Positions 25,321-39,925 of a stretch of DNA of 64,000 nt are shown here, piece by piece. How positions within the stretch are numbered: position 1 is the stretch's first letter; every line of letters begins with the position of its first letter. Source of the DNA: Anastatus disparis (lineage: Eukaryota > Arthropoda > Insecta > Hymenoptera > Eupelmidae). A model generated the notes under the pieces. That model ran no database searches and had not been told where the DNA came from. It saw nothing but the letters and a program-made list of their open reading frames with translations. The DNA lies in assembly GCA_017163975.1 (NCBI GenBank), contig JAFFSR010000237.1, positions 5,022,001-5,086,000 of the forward strand. The letters are read 5' to 3'. Both the position numbers and the translations under genes were made by a program.

Positions 25321-28300
25321 CGACCAAGCGGCACGTGAAACACTAATTTTGTTTTAATTAAATATATTATTAATCTAAATGATAATAATAAGGATAATTT
25401 ATGAATATAATGTTAAATTGATTAACTATTAATATATTAGAATTATAATAAATTATTTTTTACAAAATCAGAAAGAAACAATAGAAATTTGGAGATTTTT
25501 TATCATATTGCAATTTGTGCAAAATACTAAAAATCCAAACTTTGAACTTTTTAGGATTTCAATAAATAAATTATTACACTGTAAGTCACTTTCAAGGTTT
25601 TTCTTAATGTAAAAATAAAAATTCAGTAACATGTAAAATGATTCACCTTATTTACTTTTGTAATCGTAATCATAAACGTTGAACAGCATCGTATGTTATT
25701 TGGGTGCTTGTGTTCAATGAATGAGAGAATGATTTTACGTCGATATCACCTCTTTTTGGGGTGATGAATTAAAACCATCATAAGCTGCATCATTGAATCA
25801 GAAAATTTAGTTGTGATCAATGTAATTAATCATATAATTATAGCATGATTAAGAATCAATGATCTTTTATATGAAAGTGATTTACAGTGTACTGAATCAG
25901 TGAAACCAAAATAAACAGAATTTTTATTACGTGTAAACAATTTCTTTGGTAATTTTATTTGAAAAAAGCAAAGCTTCTGCCAATATATGCATCATATTTT
26001 TCTGTTTGAAAAACAAAACAATTACCGATTCTTACCAAATTTGAATAATTGAATTCAACTAGATCACAATATTTTTTTGAAACAAAGTCATGAAAAATTC
26101 TCAATTGTTCTTTATTTATATTCGTAAAAATAATATTAAAAGAAACAAACAATTAACAATAAAATAAATGTAATATCAAAGCTTATAACAAACACATGCC
26201 AGCATAATAATCTTACAAATTTAACATCAAAGTAAACTCAATGTAAGTTAAGACGTACTTAAATTGTAAGCATATAGTAGTAGTTAAGGCGCATAATGAT
26301 GCAAACGTTACTATTCATATAAGCATGACCGAATAAGGAGAGGATGGCCATATATATATATATACATATATAACTCGACGCTCTCTTCAAAGTTTAGGGA
26401 ACGGGGTTAGACTAAAACAGCTTTTGCCCAAATGTGTAATTCAAATGGACTCCTTAAAGTTATGTGCATGCATCAAACTTATCGTGCTTTAACATATTAC
26501 ATTGATCAAATGTTTGCATTATGGAGAAATATAATATCAATTGGAAATGAACGAATTAAAAATTTTATTTTTTTAAAAATTAACAATTTTGGTGACCTTG
26601 TTACCGATCTATGGAATATGATTGAACAATTCGAACGATCAAGTTGATTATTTTTTTTTTTATCTCTCGTATCAATTAAACTTGGCATAGGTAGAATTCG
26701 TAAAGAAGGAGGGTGGTTATAAACGATTGGTTTGAGCGAATAACAAGCATCCTGATTTACTTCCGCTATTCGAGCTGCCTCAGCAACGGAAATTCAAAAG
26801 GAAATGAGAGAGTGAAGGCCTTCTCTTTTCGTTGACTCGATTGCCTTCCTTTTCCAGTTATATCGAGAAGAGAGAGCCTGCTTTTCTTCGATCTCGTTTT
26901 TTTTCTTCGATTCTTTTTTTTTACAAAGCATATCGGATTCTGGTTTGCTTATTTCAAGAACATATTGCTTGATCAAGATTTCCCAATTTGGTTTTTCATT
27001 CGATTATTCCAATACCGTGCAATAATAATGTTTTCTTAGGATATTGAAAATTTTTAAAATTTTTTCATAATTGTATAATTGTTATTCTGTGAAAGTAAGA
27101 AAAAATGAAATGAAAAAAAACTTTCTGTATTGGCCTCCATTATAATTGCAAATGTAACCTACGGATCTCGTATTCTTATTTAGTACACGAAAAAAATATT
27201 TAATTAAAAAAAGGATTGAAGTCTTTACATGAAAGGAAGTATTGAAAAAAATTGTTATTTTAATTATGCTCTATGTTTTATACGTAGAAGAACAAACAAA
27301 CGAACAAAGAAAGATTCCGATTTCCAATTAAACGTTTAAAAACTTTTTCTTTCGCGTAGTTAAGGGAATCAATATTTTTTTAATTAAATGTTTCTTGTTT
27401 CTAAAATTTTTACATATCCTCCATCAAACGGTGCACTGAATCATCAATTTATTTAACATTGATATTTTAATACCGATAAAAAAATAGTTTTTATAAATAT
27501 TCATTTGAGGATTCGATTATTCATAAAATTATATTTACGATTCAACGAAATCTAATTGAAATTCATAGATTTAAATAAAAAATATAAAATAGTAAATTAA
27601 TAACGATCCATTAATTACTTGTAATGACTGTTTAAACAGTTCTAAACTAAAATACCTAAAAATCATGTAACCAACAACATAAAATTTCCAACTATAGACA
27701 AATAAATGTAAACTACAATGTAAAACAATATCCCTATTCATAGATATCCGACTAGACTATGGAAGCTTTATAGCTTTTCAACTTGAAGCTTGAAGAAAGT
27801 TTGATTGGTCACTGCAAGCGTAGTCAAACTAAAGGTAGTAAAGTTAAGTGAATGTGTACCGCATTCACCACATGGAGCATGACTTAAATTTACCTTGCCA
27901 AACAAATGATTAAGTAAATAAAGTTCAACCCAAAAGTGAATATATTCGAGTCTTAACTTAATAATTTAATTTTATATAATTTATTTAATATTACGCATCA
28001 GTAAACAGGCATAAATGAAAAAAAAAAATAATTAAAAATCGCTAACTAACGCTTGAATTTTCTATTTATTTTTCATTTGATTAAAGCAAAATAAAAATAA
28101 CAAAAAAGGAAAGATAGAAAAGAAAAGCAGCAGCGGCAAAAAAAAGGCGAGAGAGAGAGAGAGGCTGAAAAATTTTCGCTCATTTAAGTATCCAGTGAAT
28201 AGGAAATTAGAACGGTCTATGCTAGGGTGCACTTTATATTCGTAGCTTGTTTTTCAAAAAGTTACTCGCTTGAAAAATACCCGCTTGCAGTCTCACGCGC

Positions 28301-30069
28301 TTTTACTTTTTCATCTATCTTCATTTTTTTTTCGCTACTCTTCTTTTTTTTTTAAAACCTACTGAATTTATCTCACCACACGTATACTGTATATAACAAC
28401 GTCAAAGCTACGAGTCAAAGCTGCGAAAGTCTGCATTGAATGCAACACACTCGGCGCTTGGCGTTTATTATCACAACTAAAAATTAATGTGTCTGATGTA
28501 CATTTTTTTTATTATGGTTATTTTAGATATTAGAAATTAAAAATTATATTGGAATATATCAGAGCTTTTGATTGAAGAGTACCAATCTGATCGCTTAAAT
28601 TATAATATTTTATTATGTTAATGTTATAATAGCAAATGTTAGTTTTAATAAATTACTCAATCGGATCATTAATTTTTTGTAGCTACTAACGTTGTAAATT
28701 AAATAATTAAAAGTAATACATATCATTCTATTTATTTAAAAGTATTGCAAATGTCGATAAATATGAAATATATCGAGAGGTAACAGTGTATAATATTTCA
28801 AAATACTCTAATAAACATGGAATGTTTATTTTTAATTTTCAAAAAATTATTACATTTTATAATATAATATATACCTACACATCTGCACAGATATTGGTAA
28901 CACTAAATGTTTTAGTATTCATATTACCAAATGTCATGCAGGTACAAAATAACCTGAAAATCGTTGAAATTATTATTTTATTAATTAGCTAATAAAATCA
29001 AGTCTCCAAACATATATCCATATTAAAATATAAAATAAGATATATCGTATTAAAATAAATATTTTCATATTATTTTATTATCTTCATGGACAAGAAAAGA
29101 TCGTGACAACGTGTTTAATTATCTGAAATTGTAAAAGTTAATTAACAATAAGCTCAAATGCTCTTAAAATAACAAAGTATATACTGGTAATCGAAGTAAA
29201 TGCACATCGGCAGGATTGCTTTCTGTTTCTCTTTTTCTGCGCTCTCTTTTTCTTGAGAAAGAGCGAAAGAGAGAAGGAGAGAAAATTATTTGATAGTCGC
29301 GGCACAAAATCAACATCGATAAATCAGATTTGGGGGAAAAGCTTGGGCTACAGCTTGCAAAGAGAGAAACGTAGTGTACGTGTCTAACGTCGTCAGTAGC
29401 ATAGACCCAATAGTGGTAGTAAAAGTCTTATCGTTTCCATGTATATGTGCATACGTGTGCATGTACATATACGTGTGTATCCAAAGTATAGATATATAGA
29501 TTCTTTTTAGTATAGGTAGAAGGGAATAGGAGCTTAACGAGGCGTAAGACTTTTTTTGGACGCCGTTTGCTTGAAAACTCCCAGAGCTTGGGTTGTATAA
29601 AAAGAAAAGGAATGTTAGAAATAAAAAAAAAAATCAAAAAAAAAAGAAAAAAAATGAACGAGTTCGCGTGTGCGCACGAAGGTAAAAATTTGTGCTAACC
29701 GCATTAACGGTAACCGCAGCCAGGGGTATATACCAAAACCCTCTCTCAACCTCGAAGAAAGAAATCGCGCGAGATGAAATTTAATTTACTCCGTTAGGTC
29801 AGGAACACACATACCCACGTATATATACACATTTATACACACACTCGTACACATACACGTATTTAGTGAACAGAAGGGGCCTAATGAACGCTTGAGCTAA
29901 TATTTGCTTTTCGAGAGAAAGAACTAACCTTCTGGTATGTGTATGTGAATGGAAAAATAAAGGTAAAAAAGAAAAAGAGTAAATGCCAAAATAAAACACA
30001 CACATCCAATAAGTTCGAAGGAGTTCCTTAGCTTTTTTTATTTTTTTTTTATTGTATTTTGTAGTATAG

Positions 30070-33000
30070 ATGGACTACTCTGTCATTTCGTTACTCTTTT
30101 TAGCTGCAATGCTGCTAGTACAGCCAAACTTAAGTCTTGCCAACGAGCCGGTTTTACTCTTTCCACAAAATACGGTTTTTCAGGTAAGTGCTTTGCCAAT
30201 ATTAAAGCTAACCGCTATTTATTATTGGTAAATAAATTTATGATTGCATATATAGTAACGTACTTTAAATTTTTCTCCAACGATTATGGCCAATTTTAGG
30301 TGGATGAATAATGTAAGAAATTTGTGTCTGAAGGGCCGATTAATTCGACCGATCAGTTGCATGAAAAAAAAATTTTTTATTTATAAAATATGTTTTTTTT
30401 ACGAATAAATTATCGGTGATTGCTAATTAAAAATAATATTTTTAATTAAAATCTAATTAAACTCATACATTAACGTTTTAAATTTATACAATATATGCCT
30501 GACTGCAGCAAGAGTTTTACTACTAATTAACAAAACCTATCCTATAAATACTTTTGCCTAAAAATTTGATCCTCATACTACTTAAAATATTCCCATAAAA
30601 ATATCATTAAATATATAATTAAAACTAACTAACTAAGCTAAAACTTTGACAATATTCATTTGTTTAAGTTGCATAAAAAGTAGTTAACAATTGAAAAACC
30701 TTTTTGTAATTAGTAAACTATTAATTTGCAGCTCATTGTCACCTTGTAACAACTTTACAGAAGACAAACAAAACTCCGAAAAAGTTTAAAACAATAGAAA
30801 GTACTTTGAAATAAAACTAGATTAGTTGAAAAAGGTTCTGGTATAGTTAATTCATAAAGTTAAAGGTGTTTACGTATTGTTAAACTAAGCTGACGCGATT
30901 ATAATAATCATATAATTATCATTCATAAACAAAATCGTTGGATTAGTTTTATTAAGATTTGACTTGCGGATATTCTTTTGAAAAAAGAAAAGAAATCCTT
31001 GTAATTAACGGGAAAAAGGTTTTGAAAAGTTTTGTGTTCAAAGCGCGGCGTAATATTGTCCGTTGACGCGTCGTCTTCTTTTTTTAAAGCGCGAGAGATA
31101 AAAAAATGAAGCAAAAGAAGGAAACCTTTTTTTTCTCTCATCCGTGTTTATTTTTTAAGAGTATGTGAGAAAGAAAGAAAATAAGTTGAAAAAAAGAAGA
31201 AAATCTTTGAAGGAAGATAGCGATTCATATTCTGAATGAATAAACGAGACATTTTTCGACGGATTTCCGGTAAAAGAGACGTCCATATTTTCCTCTTCCT
31301 CTTTTCTGCTATATTTTTTTTTCTTTCCCTCTATACACGTCTTTCAAGCAACGGGTGTAGAGCTAAAGCCTTTTTATTTTTTTAATTTTATCGTCACTTT
31401 TGCAACCCTTTTGCGTCTGCTACTGACGATAGCCTCTGCTTGAGTTTACTCTGTGCACTTTCATCAAAGTCAAATCACCTCATTTTCTGTTTTTCTCTCC
31501 TTTTTTTTTTGTAATTTTTTTTTTCTTTTCAAGGACTAGCTGCTTTTTTTTAATCAACATTTATACAACTTGTCATTTCATTTTCACCCTTTTTTATTTT
31601 ATGTTTATATTTACATTTTTCATACATATAATGAATTTTTAAACTTTTTTAATTTGTTAATAAACAAAAGTTCAGATAAAGTTTCTAATGCTCTTTAAAA
31701 CATATTTTTTTCTCCTAAATGTTGGTCGAAAATTCAATCCCAAAAGTAAGGTTTTCGCTGAATATTTATATTAAAATTATACATTTGCAGAATCTTTTTT
31801 TCATTTCTATTTTAGTTTTAAATTTTTAACTTAATTTAAACTTTTTTCATTTGGCATGTTTACTTTATATTTCGTTAAAATTTTCCCGTGTTTTTTTGTA
31901 CATCTAATACGTGGCCTGCTATTTATTTTAACAGATAAATTACCAGGCTAACATTTGGGACGTACTTTTTTTTTCGTATTCAAGGATATATAGAATGTGC
32001 AAAATACACAGGAAAAAAAAAACGGTATAAATGCGAATCATTTTTCATGTTTTTATGTCCGGAGAAAAAATTGCCAAAGCAACATCAAATTAAATCTGTA
32101 AAAAATATTGTTACTTTTTGTAATGGAAAGCCACGCTAACTTTTGATGGAAAATCGTGTCAAAATTTTTGATTAATAACATTTTTTTATATATTTTTTTT
32201 TTTATAATTAAGTGACATATAAACAGTTTTATTTTTCATATAAATTTGTTAAAAAATCACCTATTATCAGTTCATTTAATATTTACATTAGTATGATTCA
32301 ATAAACGCTACAGTCAAGCATAAGCTTGATTAAATTTTGTTTAAATTTTCTAAAAAGTCCCTTATAGTATTAGAGGAAAAAAAGAAATCGTATTTATTTG
32401 TTTTTGTTTATTGTATTCTGCAGTTCACCATTGGAATGTCAGTGCCAATAGTAATGGGCAAAAAAGGCGGCATAGTATTTTCTTCAGGTTTTCAATTCAA
32501 TTACGTACTGCCATGGAACTTGACCCAATTTGAGCCGATGGTTATACAAGGCCGTAGCGGTAGCAGTAGCAGCTTTTCACCGATTCAAAATAACCAGCTG
32601 AATTTAGAGAATATTTATACGTCGCTTGAAAATCTTCTTGAGGAGTAAGTGACCTCATCTAATTCCAATTTATATTAAGCAGTTCCACGGTACATTGCAG
32701 CCGGCAGCGAGAAAAAAAAATATAAGAAAAACCTCTTTCTCTTACATCTTTCTTATGCTTTTACTAAAGCTTCTTTTTTTTGAATGATTCAATGTTAATT
32801 ACACTATTTCTTAATATTATTTTTTTTTAATGAAAAGCGTTAAAAAAATTTTAATTTCGTAAATTTAAATTCCACGATTAATCAAAGTTATAATCTTAGA
32901 ATACGACAAAAAAAATTGTATTTTTTTTTGTCGTCTCCAAAGTATGTAAAAGAAAAAGAAGAAAGCTTTATGACAGAAGATTGGAAACGTCGGCAATATC

Positions 33001-36000
33001 GATGAAGGATATAGTATAAAAAAGAAAGAAAGAGAAAAAAAAATTGTAATTGGCTCTCTCTGGAGAAAGAAAGAGAAAGGGAGACAGAAAGAACTATAGA
33101 TAGAAATTCCAGGAGTAATCTCACTTTAATGGAAACTAATTATCTCCAAAGTATTCGCCAATGAAATTTTCATTAAAATAGCTGCGGCGATTACCAATAT
33201 ATTACCATCTATCCGTTTCAATATCGTTGCATCAATCAACGTTACGAGTGTGGCTTTTTCCCTTTATTTTTTTAAACATTCATCTCTTTTATAAATCAGT
33301 TGAAAACTTGGAAAAGTATAGCACTCATATTCTTTGTTTGAAAAGTCAAAGAAAACAGTGAGCTGAAAATACAAGACTTTAATTTTATATTGTCTCGGGT
33401 ACTTTTTAATTTAATCTTGTGACCGTAAAATGCACGTGGTATACTTTACACACACACACATACACCCTCACAAATATACACTTACAAGATTAAATGTAAT
33501 TTACGTTAAGTAATGAAAATTAAAAATGCGTGTCGTTCGTGACGTTCGTTTTCTAATAAACAAAAAGCTCCGTGAAAGTTACACGTTATACCTTAGTACA
33601 TAAGGTATTGCACGGGATTTTGTTATTAATAAATATGAAGTTTCCCGAGCAACGTAAAGGATCAAAGGCACTTTAGTTGTTTATATACATGCACACATAC
33701 ACAACCAGCACACACAGGCTTGGACCGTCTTGAACTTAAATTAATTGGGACATAAGGCAATTTACGTTGCTACAAGGGGGAGGGAGAAGGAGATATTCGA
33801 GTGCAACATAAGTAAGAGCATAAGAGAGAGAGAAGGCAATGACTTTGGTTATGTCTACTTATACTTGAAGATATATTGGCTTTATACATAAAGATGTATA
33901 GATATACGTGTGTGTTGCGTGTCCCTTTCGAATGCTAAGGATATCCCTAAACTTAACAAGCTCAGAACCGGATAGACAACAATTGTTGAATCGAGAAATT
34001 CAACTATGTTTACAAGATTTCGTCGTTCTACATTCTAAAGGAATTCACAGTGAATTCTTGACATTGTTAATAAATTTTTGGGTTGGATTTGATTTTGAGA
34101 TACCTTCTTGAAATACAGTCTTTTTTTTCTTTTTTATATTTAAAAAAAAAATTATTTTTTTAATTTGTTAAATGAATTTAAAATCAATTAACTTTACATC
34201 TAAATTCGGAGTATTAATTGAATATTGCATAAATATTCATATGCACATAGTTGTGGTTTATACTAAATCTATAGGTATAACATGCATTTGCAAGAACGAA
34301 ATATCTAAAATTACAGGAAATTTTTTAACTGCATAGAATGTTTAAAACATCCACAATTTGTCGTGGACATATAGATATATTTTAGTTTTATTCAAATTTT
34401 CGAATTCTTATTCATTTGAAATTGAAGTGAGACAAAACGAATGCAAATCTTAACGAAATTTATTACCCTTCCTTTCATTTCAAACGGTAACTCTTATACA
34501 TTACAAATAAGTGACAGTCTCTTATTTTTTTTTTATTCCAAGCAATAATTCTTTAATAACAAAAGAATCCTCCTTTTGTCTAAACGCGCAAAAAGTTCGA
34601 ATAATAAAAGCGTCAAAAGATGAAAAAAAAGGAAGAAAATAATCTAAACTGTTACATTATGTATGTACTGTTATAAGCAGGGCGTCGAGAGAGAGAATAT
34701 ATATTATATGAAAAGACAATGTTTTAATATTAATGTTACAGGAGCGGTTGGGAGAACGGTAGAAAATGCCTTTTAAGAACAATTTGCGAGCTCGCCGAGA
34801 CACCTTTGGATAAAAGCGGCCAGGATGTCGTTGAGGAAATCATCCATTTGTTGTTAACGTGAGTATAAGCGCTTGTGCCGCGAGATATTATATTCTTAAG
34901 TCATATTATCTTACTCCAAGAATTTTCATGCGTGGATGTTCGTGCGTCTGGTGTATGCGTGTGCGTGCATGTGAATGCGTAGGTATGCGTGTGTATTTGT
35001 GCTCGCATGCCTGTACGTAAACGTGCGCCTATACAGTACCGCACAAAAGTTCGTAAAAAATTTTTTTTTTTTTAACTCAACTTCAAACTGCGATATTTCG
35101 GAAACGGCTCGATGAATTTGAAAAATCCGGACGGCGTTTGAAAGATCAGACAAAATACTATCTTTTTGTGTCCTGCCAAATATTTTTAACTCTTTTTTTA
35201 ATTCTATTTCTAATGATAGAAAAATTTTTTATTTTTACGAATTTTTAAATTTCAATCAATCAAATGTAACTTTTTAAGAAATTGATAAAATTAAAAAATT
35301 CGAACGCGACTGAAAAGTAGAGTGAATTTCCTAAATTTTTATGTTTAATGATTTTTTTGTATCTATTTCCTGCGTGTAGCTAAAAATGCGCAAAAATGGA
35401 AAGTACAAGAAAATCAGTTTTAGATATGATAATATTTTCCAATGTCGCGAGTCAATTTTGGTTTACATTAGCAAGATACAAAAAGATAGTATTTTGTCTA
35501 ATCTTTTAAACGCCATCCAGATTTTTCAAATTTATCGAGTCATTTCCGAAATATCGCAGTTTGAAGTTGAGTTTCTAAAAAAAAATTTTTTACGAACTAA
35601 TGAACGGTATTGTATACTTTTAACAAAATTATCACAAATTTTATCACAATTATTATAAATGATAGTGTCCTTTTTTTGAATAAATTAAAGTTATTTACAA
35701 ATTTGATTCTTCGTATGTATATACGAACTACAGATTTTAACACATGCTGAAATGTAAACAAAAATAGACCCGCGATATTGGAAAATATTATCATATCTAA
35801 AACTGATTTTCTTGTACTTTCCATTTTTGCGCATTTTTAGCTACACGCAGGAAATAGATACAAAAAAATCATTAAACATAAAGATTTAGGAAATTCACTC
35901 TACTTTTCAGTCGCGTTCGATTTTTTTAATTTTATCAATTTCTTCAAAAGTTACATTTGATTGATTGAAATTTAAAAATTCTTAAAAATAAAACATTTTT

Positions 36001-39000
36001 CTATCATTAGAAATAGAGTAAAAAAAGAGATAAAAATATTTGTCAGGACACAAAAAGATAGTATTTTGTCTGATCTTTCAAACGCCGTCCGGATTTTTCA
36101 AATTCATCGAGCCGTTTCCGAAATATTGCAGTTTGAAGTTGAGTTAAAAAAAAAAAAAATTTTACGAACTTTTGAGCGGTACTGTATGTGTCTATATAAT
36201 ATATGTGCATATTGAATCTATGCGTATGTGAATTGGCATTGAGAATAAAAATTACTTATATTGATCCATATTTTATAGTAAACACATTTAATTATAATAA
36301 TAAGATGTGCATTGAAAATTGACAAATTTTTATTTTGATCATTTAATAATTATTTTTGAAATTCAATAGATTCGATAGTTTTTTTTAGATAAGGTTATTG
36401 TTATTGTTAATTTTTTAATGAAAATGAATAGATAACAAATTAATTTTATTGATTAATTTATTCGATCATTTTTCGAAAAACATTTCATCAAAGTATAATC
36501 TAAATATCACTTTTTCGGAGGTCGTCAGTAGCACAGTCGGCAGAGCGATGGATTCGTAATCTCGAGGCTCCGAGTTCGAATCCCACTCTCTGCGGCCGAT
36601 TGATACAAGCACCACTGTACGTTACATGTGCTTTGTTCATAAACACACTGACTACCTCTGTCGTTAATTAGCATCGCAATGGTAACATAATTACAGCGAC
36701 TTTAAATAAAATTAAAAAAAATTTTTTAAATAATAAATTCTAACACTTATCCTGAATGTAAAAAAAATTTTTGCAAATAAAAATAACTGTATTATGGAAA
36801 TAACTGCAGATATCGCATAAAAGCGTCAGCTAGAAGTTTTTTTTTTTCAAGAGACGCATTATCAACTTTACTTATACTTTCTCTCTCTTTCTTTTTGTCA
36901 AGAAACTACGAAAAATCTTACAAAATACTATGGTCATTTTTTGTACAATGTAAGTTTGTGACAACTTTTACAAAGACCTACAATTTTTAATGAAAAATTT
37001 CTGCTCATATAAAGCTTTATACTTCGTACAAGAAAGCAAAAAAAAAAAAAATAAGTTACCCGACCATCAAGGAAAATTAAAAAGAGAAAAATTTTATCGT
37101 ATGAAAAAACTTTAAATCTTGAAAAATAAATCATAAGGTACACCGAGCTTTAATCATATTATCAAATATCAAGTGTTATCAATTTGATATTGTTGCTCGT
37201 GATTTCAAGTTTCGTGCGTTTAAACGAATTCTTATATTTATGAATGACTCGGGGAGCTTGAATAAAGCTTCGTCATTATTCGCGTCTTTTGTAAAAAAGA
37301 AAGTAAAGAAAGGAGAGAAGAAAGTGTCTTGACGCCTCATGAATTATTCGAATAAGATGATTTATTTTCAGCTTGTTATTTAGCAAAAAAAAAGTAACGG
37401 ATAGTCAACTATTAATATATGAAATAATAACAAGGCTTTAAAATTTATTAAAAGCGACGAATAAATCAATCAAAAATTTTATAAAGGGGACTACGAAGTT
37501 CTAATTTCGAGATTATTCAATTTTTGTAAATTCATAACTCATTCCTATAATCATTAATTAAATTTTTCCTTTTTTCATAAAAAAATTTTTCAAAGTACGT
37601 GTTTTGGAAATTCTTTCTCTCGAAAATTTTTTGAAACATTTTTTTTCATATGCCTGAGCAAATTACACGCTAAAGTTAATTTTCCAATAGTTGGAAAATT
37701 GATTTATTAAAAAATGATTTCCAATCTCTTCTCAAAAAAAAAAAAAAATTATTCAAACGCATAAAAATTAATTTAAAAAATTAAATAACTCTGTCATTCC
37801 TAATTTTGAAATTCTCTTTAATAAAAATCAAAAAGAAAAAAAGTCCTCAAAACGCAAAAAAAAAAAAAAAAACTGGTATGGTATAATTTGCCTGATATTC
37901 ACCTATGGGCGCTAATCATTTGGCAATATAAGCAATGCTCTAAACCAATCAATAAATCGTTCGAATTTAAAGAGAAATTTCTCGTTCTCTCTGTCTCTTT
38001 TATTCGCGTGCTAACACATATTGCATTATCAGTATCAGTGGAATGCTCGTATTTAGCGCCTCTATATTCACACATTTCGATTGTGTTTACCCTACACTAT
38101 AACAAACAAGCCCTTTTGCTTTGAATTTACCTATTTTACAAAGCCTCGTGTACGCGCGATATACAGCGAGAGAGAGATGGTTACACAGAGCGAGAAAGAA
38201 ACACGAAGGCCTACATATAGTACGTATAGGTGTACGGATAGATAGGTACGCAGACAGGCGTGTATACGTTGCCAACGTGCCTGCCAACATGTACGGTTTA
38301 TATAGTATACAGTAGAAGCAAGAGAGAGAGGTAAGGCTAGGCTGGAGAGGGGTAGAAATTGCATCGTACTCCTACGAACTAATTAGGCCAAAGTTACAGG
38401 CTCCATTAACTTCGTCCATGCGTATATAGTATATGTATATGCTGTATAACGAATAGCTAGGTAAAAAGCCTCTCTCTCTCTTTCTATGTGCCCTCGTATC
38501 TTTTCTAGTACTACTACTACTAGCTCTCTACCCTACCTATTACCCAGTTACACCTGTGCAATACTTATTTGCCTTTTCTTTATTTACCTTGATGCTGATA
38601 CACACAACGGAAGGAAAAGGGAGAGAAGGGATAGGGTTTAGGAGTGTAACGTGAATTGCAATCTATTTTACCTATTAGTGTCATGGATATTTACGAATTC
38701 ACTGACTCTCTGGGTTACATATACATACATATATTCAACTCTAATACACCTTTTATTTCGATTTCAATTAAACTAGAAATGAGAATGAGAGAACGTACAA
38801 GCTTGTTTATTAAACGCAATGTTAACCTATGGAGAATGTATACTTTGTTTTTTCTTTTTTTCTATTTTTTTATCTTTGTCTTTTTTCATCCGAGCTTTAA
38901 ATAAAAGGATTCCATTTGATAAATTATTTTAATTGAGTGCCGAAAATTTATTTTATTCCTTTGCACGCGCGCTCGCAAATAAATGCCTCGCGATGAGTTT

Positions 39001-39877
39001 GGTAGAGAAAAAAAAGTTTCGCTTTTTTTTCTTGTACTTTATTAAAATTATACGGCGAAGAGGGGGAAAAGATTTAGACTTTAATATAACTTAAAACTCG
39101 TATAGGTGGAATTTAACTTTCGCGTTTGAAGTTTATATTTTATAAGCAAAATTCACTTTGCAAAGTCTGGGCAAATATAATTTAATATTAGAAATTATTC
39201 AACTTAAAAAAAACAAAAAAATAAAAGCTTTTTGCATACAAGCTCGCTCGCAAATAAAATTAAATTTCGCGTGCTTCGACGTATTAATATTTATTTAACT
39301 GACTTGTATATATAATAAAACGAAACACAATTATATGCATTAATAATGAAATGGAAATGAGTGCGGTTATAGAATTGGTTAAGCTTTGAACTTTATTGAC
39401 TTGCTCAATAATTTTGTTTATGCCGCGCACTGAGAAAAACGCTTTATTATGCGAAGGTTTATTAAAAATGTTAATTTTAATAATGTCTTTTTTTCAACCT
39501 TTTATAACATAATTATTTTTATAGAAAATAAACTTGATTTCTTACATTTTGTATTTTCAAAAAAACAAATTTATTCAAATTTCTTCGAAAAATATTTATA
39601 AATCCCAAATAAGACTCTTCGAACCATTCCATTTTCCGACTTGCAATAACAAACATTTCAAAGAAAATCAAATGTCGAAGGAAAATTCATTTCAGCATGA
39701 AACAAAATCAACGTCACGCGCGAGGCAGCGAAGTATAAAAAATAAAGAAGAAAATATATATAAAACAGTGTGCCTTAAACAGTAACAGTAGCAAGTTTTG
39801 TCAATATACACATATTTATTTGTCAAAGTGCTATAGCATTTTAGGAAAGTTAAAGAGGTACGACGACGACGATGCCT

Positions 39878-39925
<48 letters not shown>

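Larger units (their letters stand above)
17351..30069. other. 12.7 kb gene-free gap between genes 2 and 3
   Basis: No DM4/12 exon signature (G-K-x-C-x-L-R-x-x-C) or other recognised coding exon was found on either strand by reading. Open frames here are short and AT-driven. Features seen are a G-rich patch at 18176-18198, a less AT-rich patch with regulatory-looking motifs at 20780-21340, tRNA-like fragments on the minus strand near 24245-24345 and 25195-25320, a TA run at 26348-26366, and CT/GA tracts near 23.5, 26.8 and 29.3 kb. The TATATA at 29725-29732, about 340 bases before gene 3, could be a promoter element but is unsupported. Confidence 0.5.

Noticed and set aside
34926..35658. Two open frames (34926-35153 minus, 35386-35658 plus) with similar peptides
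   Set aside because: The peptides are alike only because both frames read copies of the foldback element arms. No transposase motif is present.
36518..36592. Functional tRNA gene
   Set aside because: The anticodon stem does not pair properly and the similarity to the copy at 4443-4634 continues far beyond the tRNA part, so it is a SINE head.
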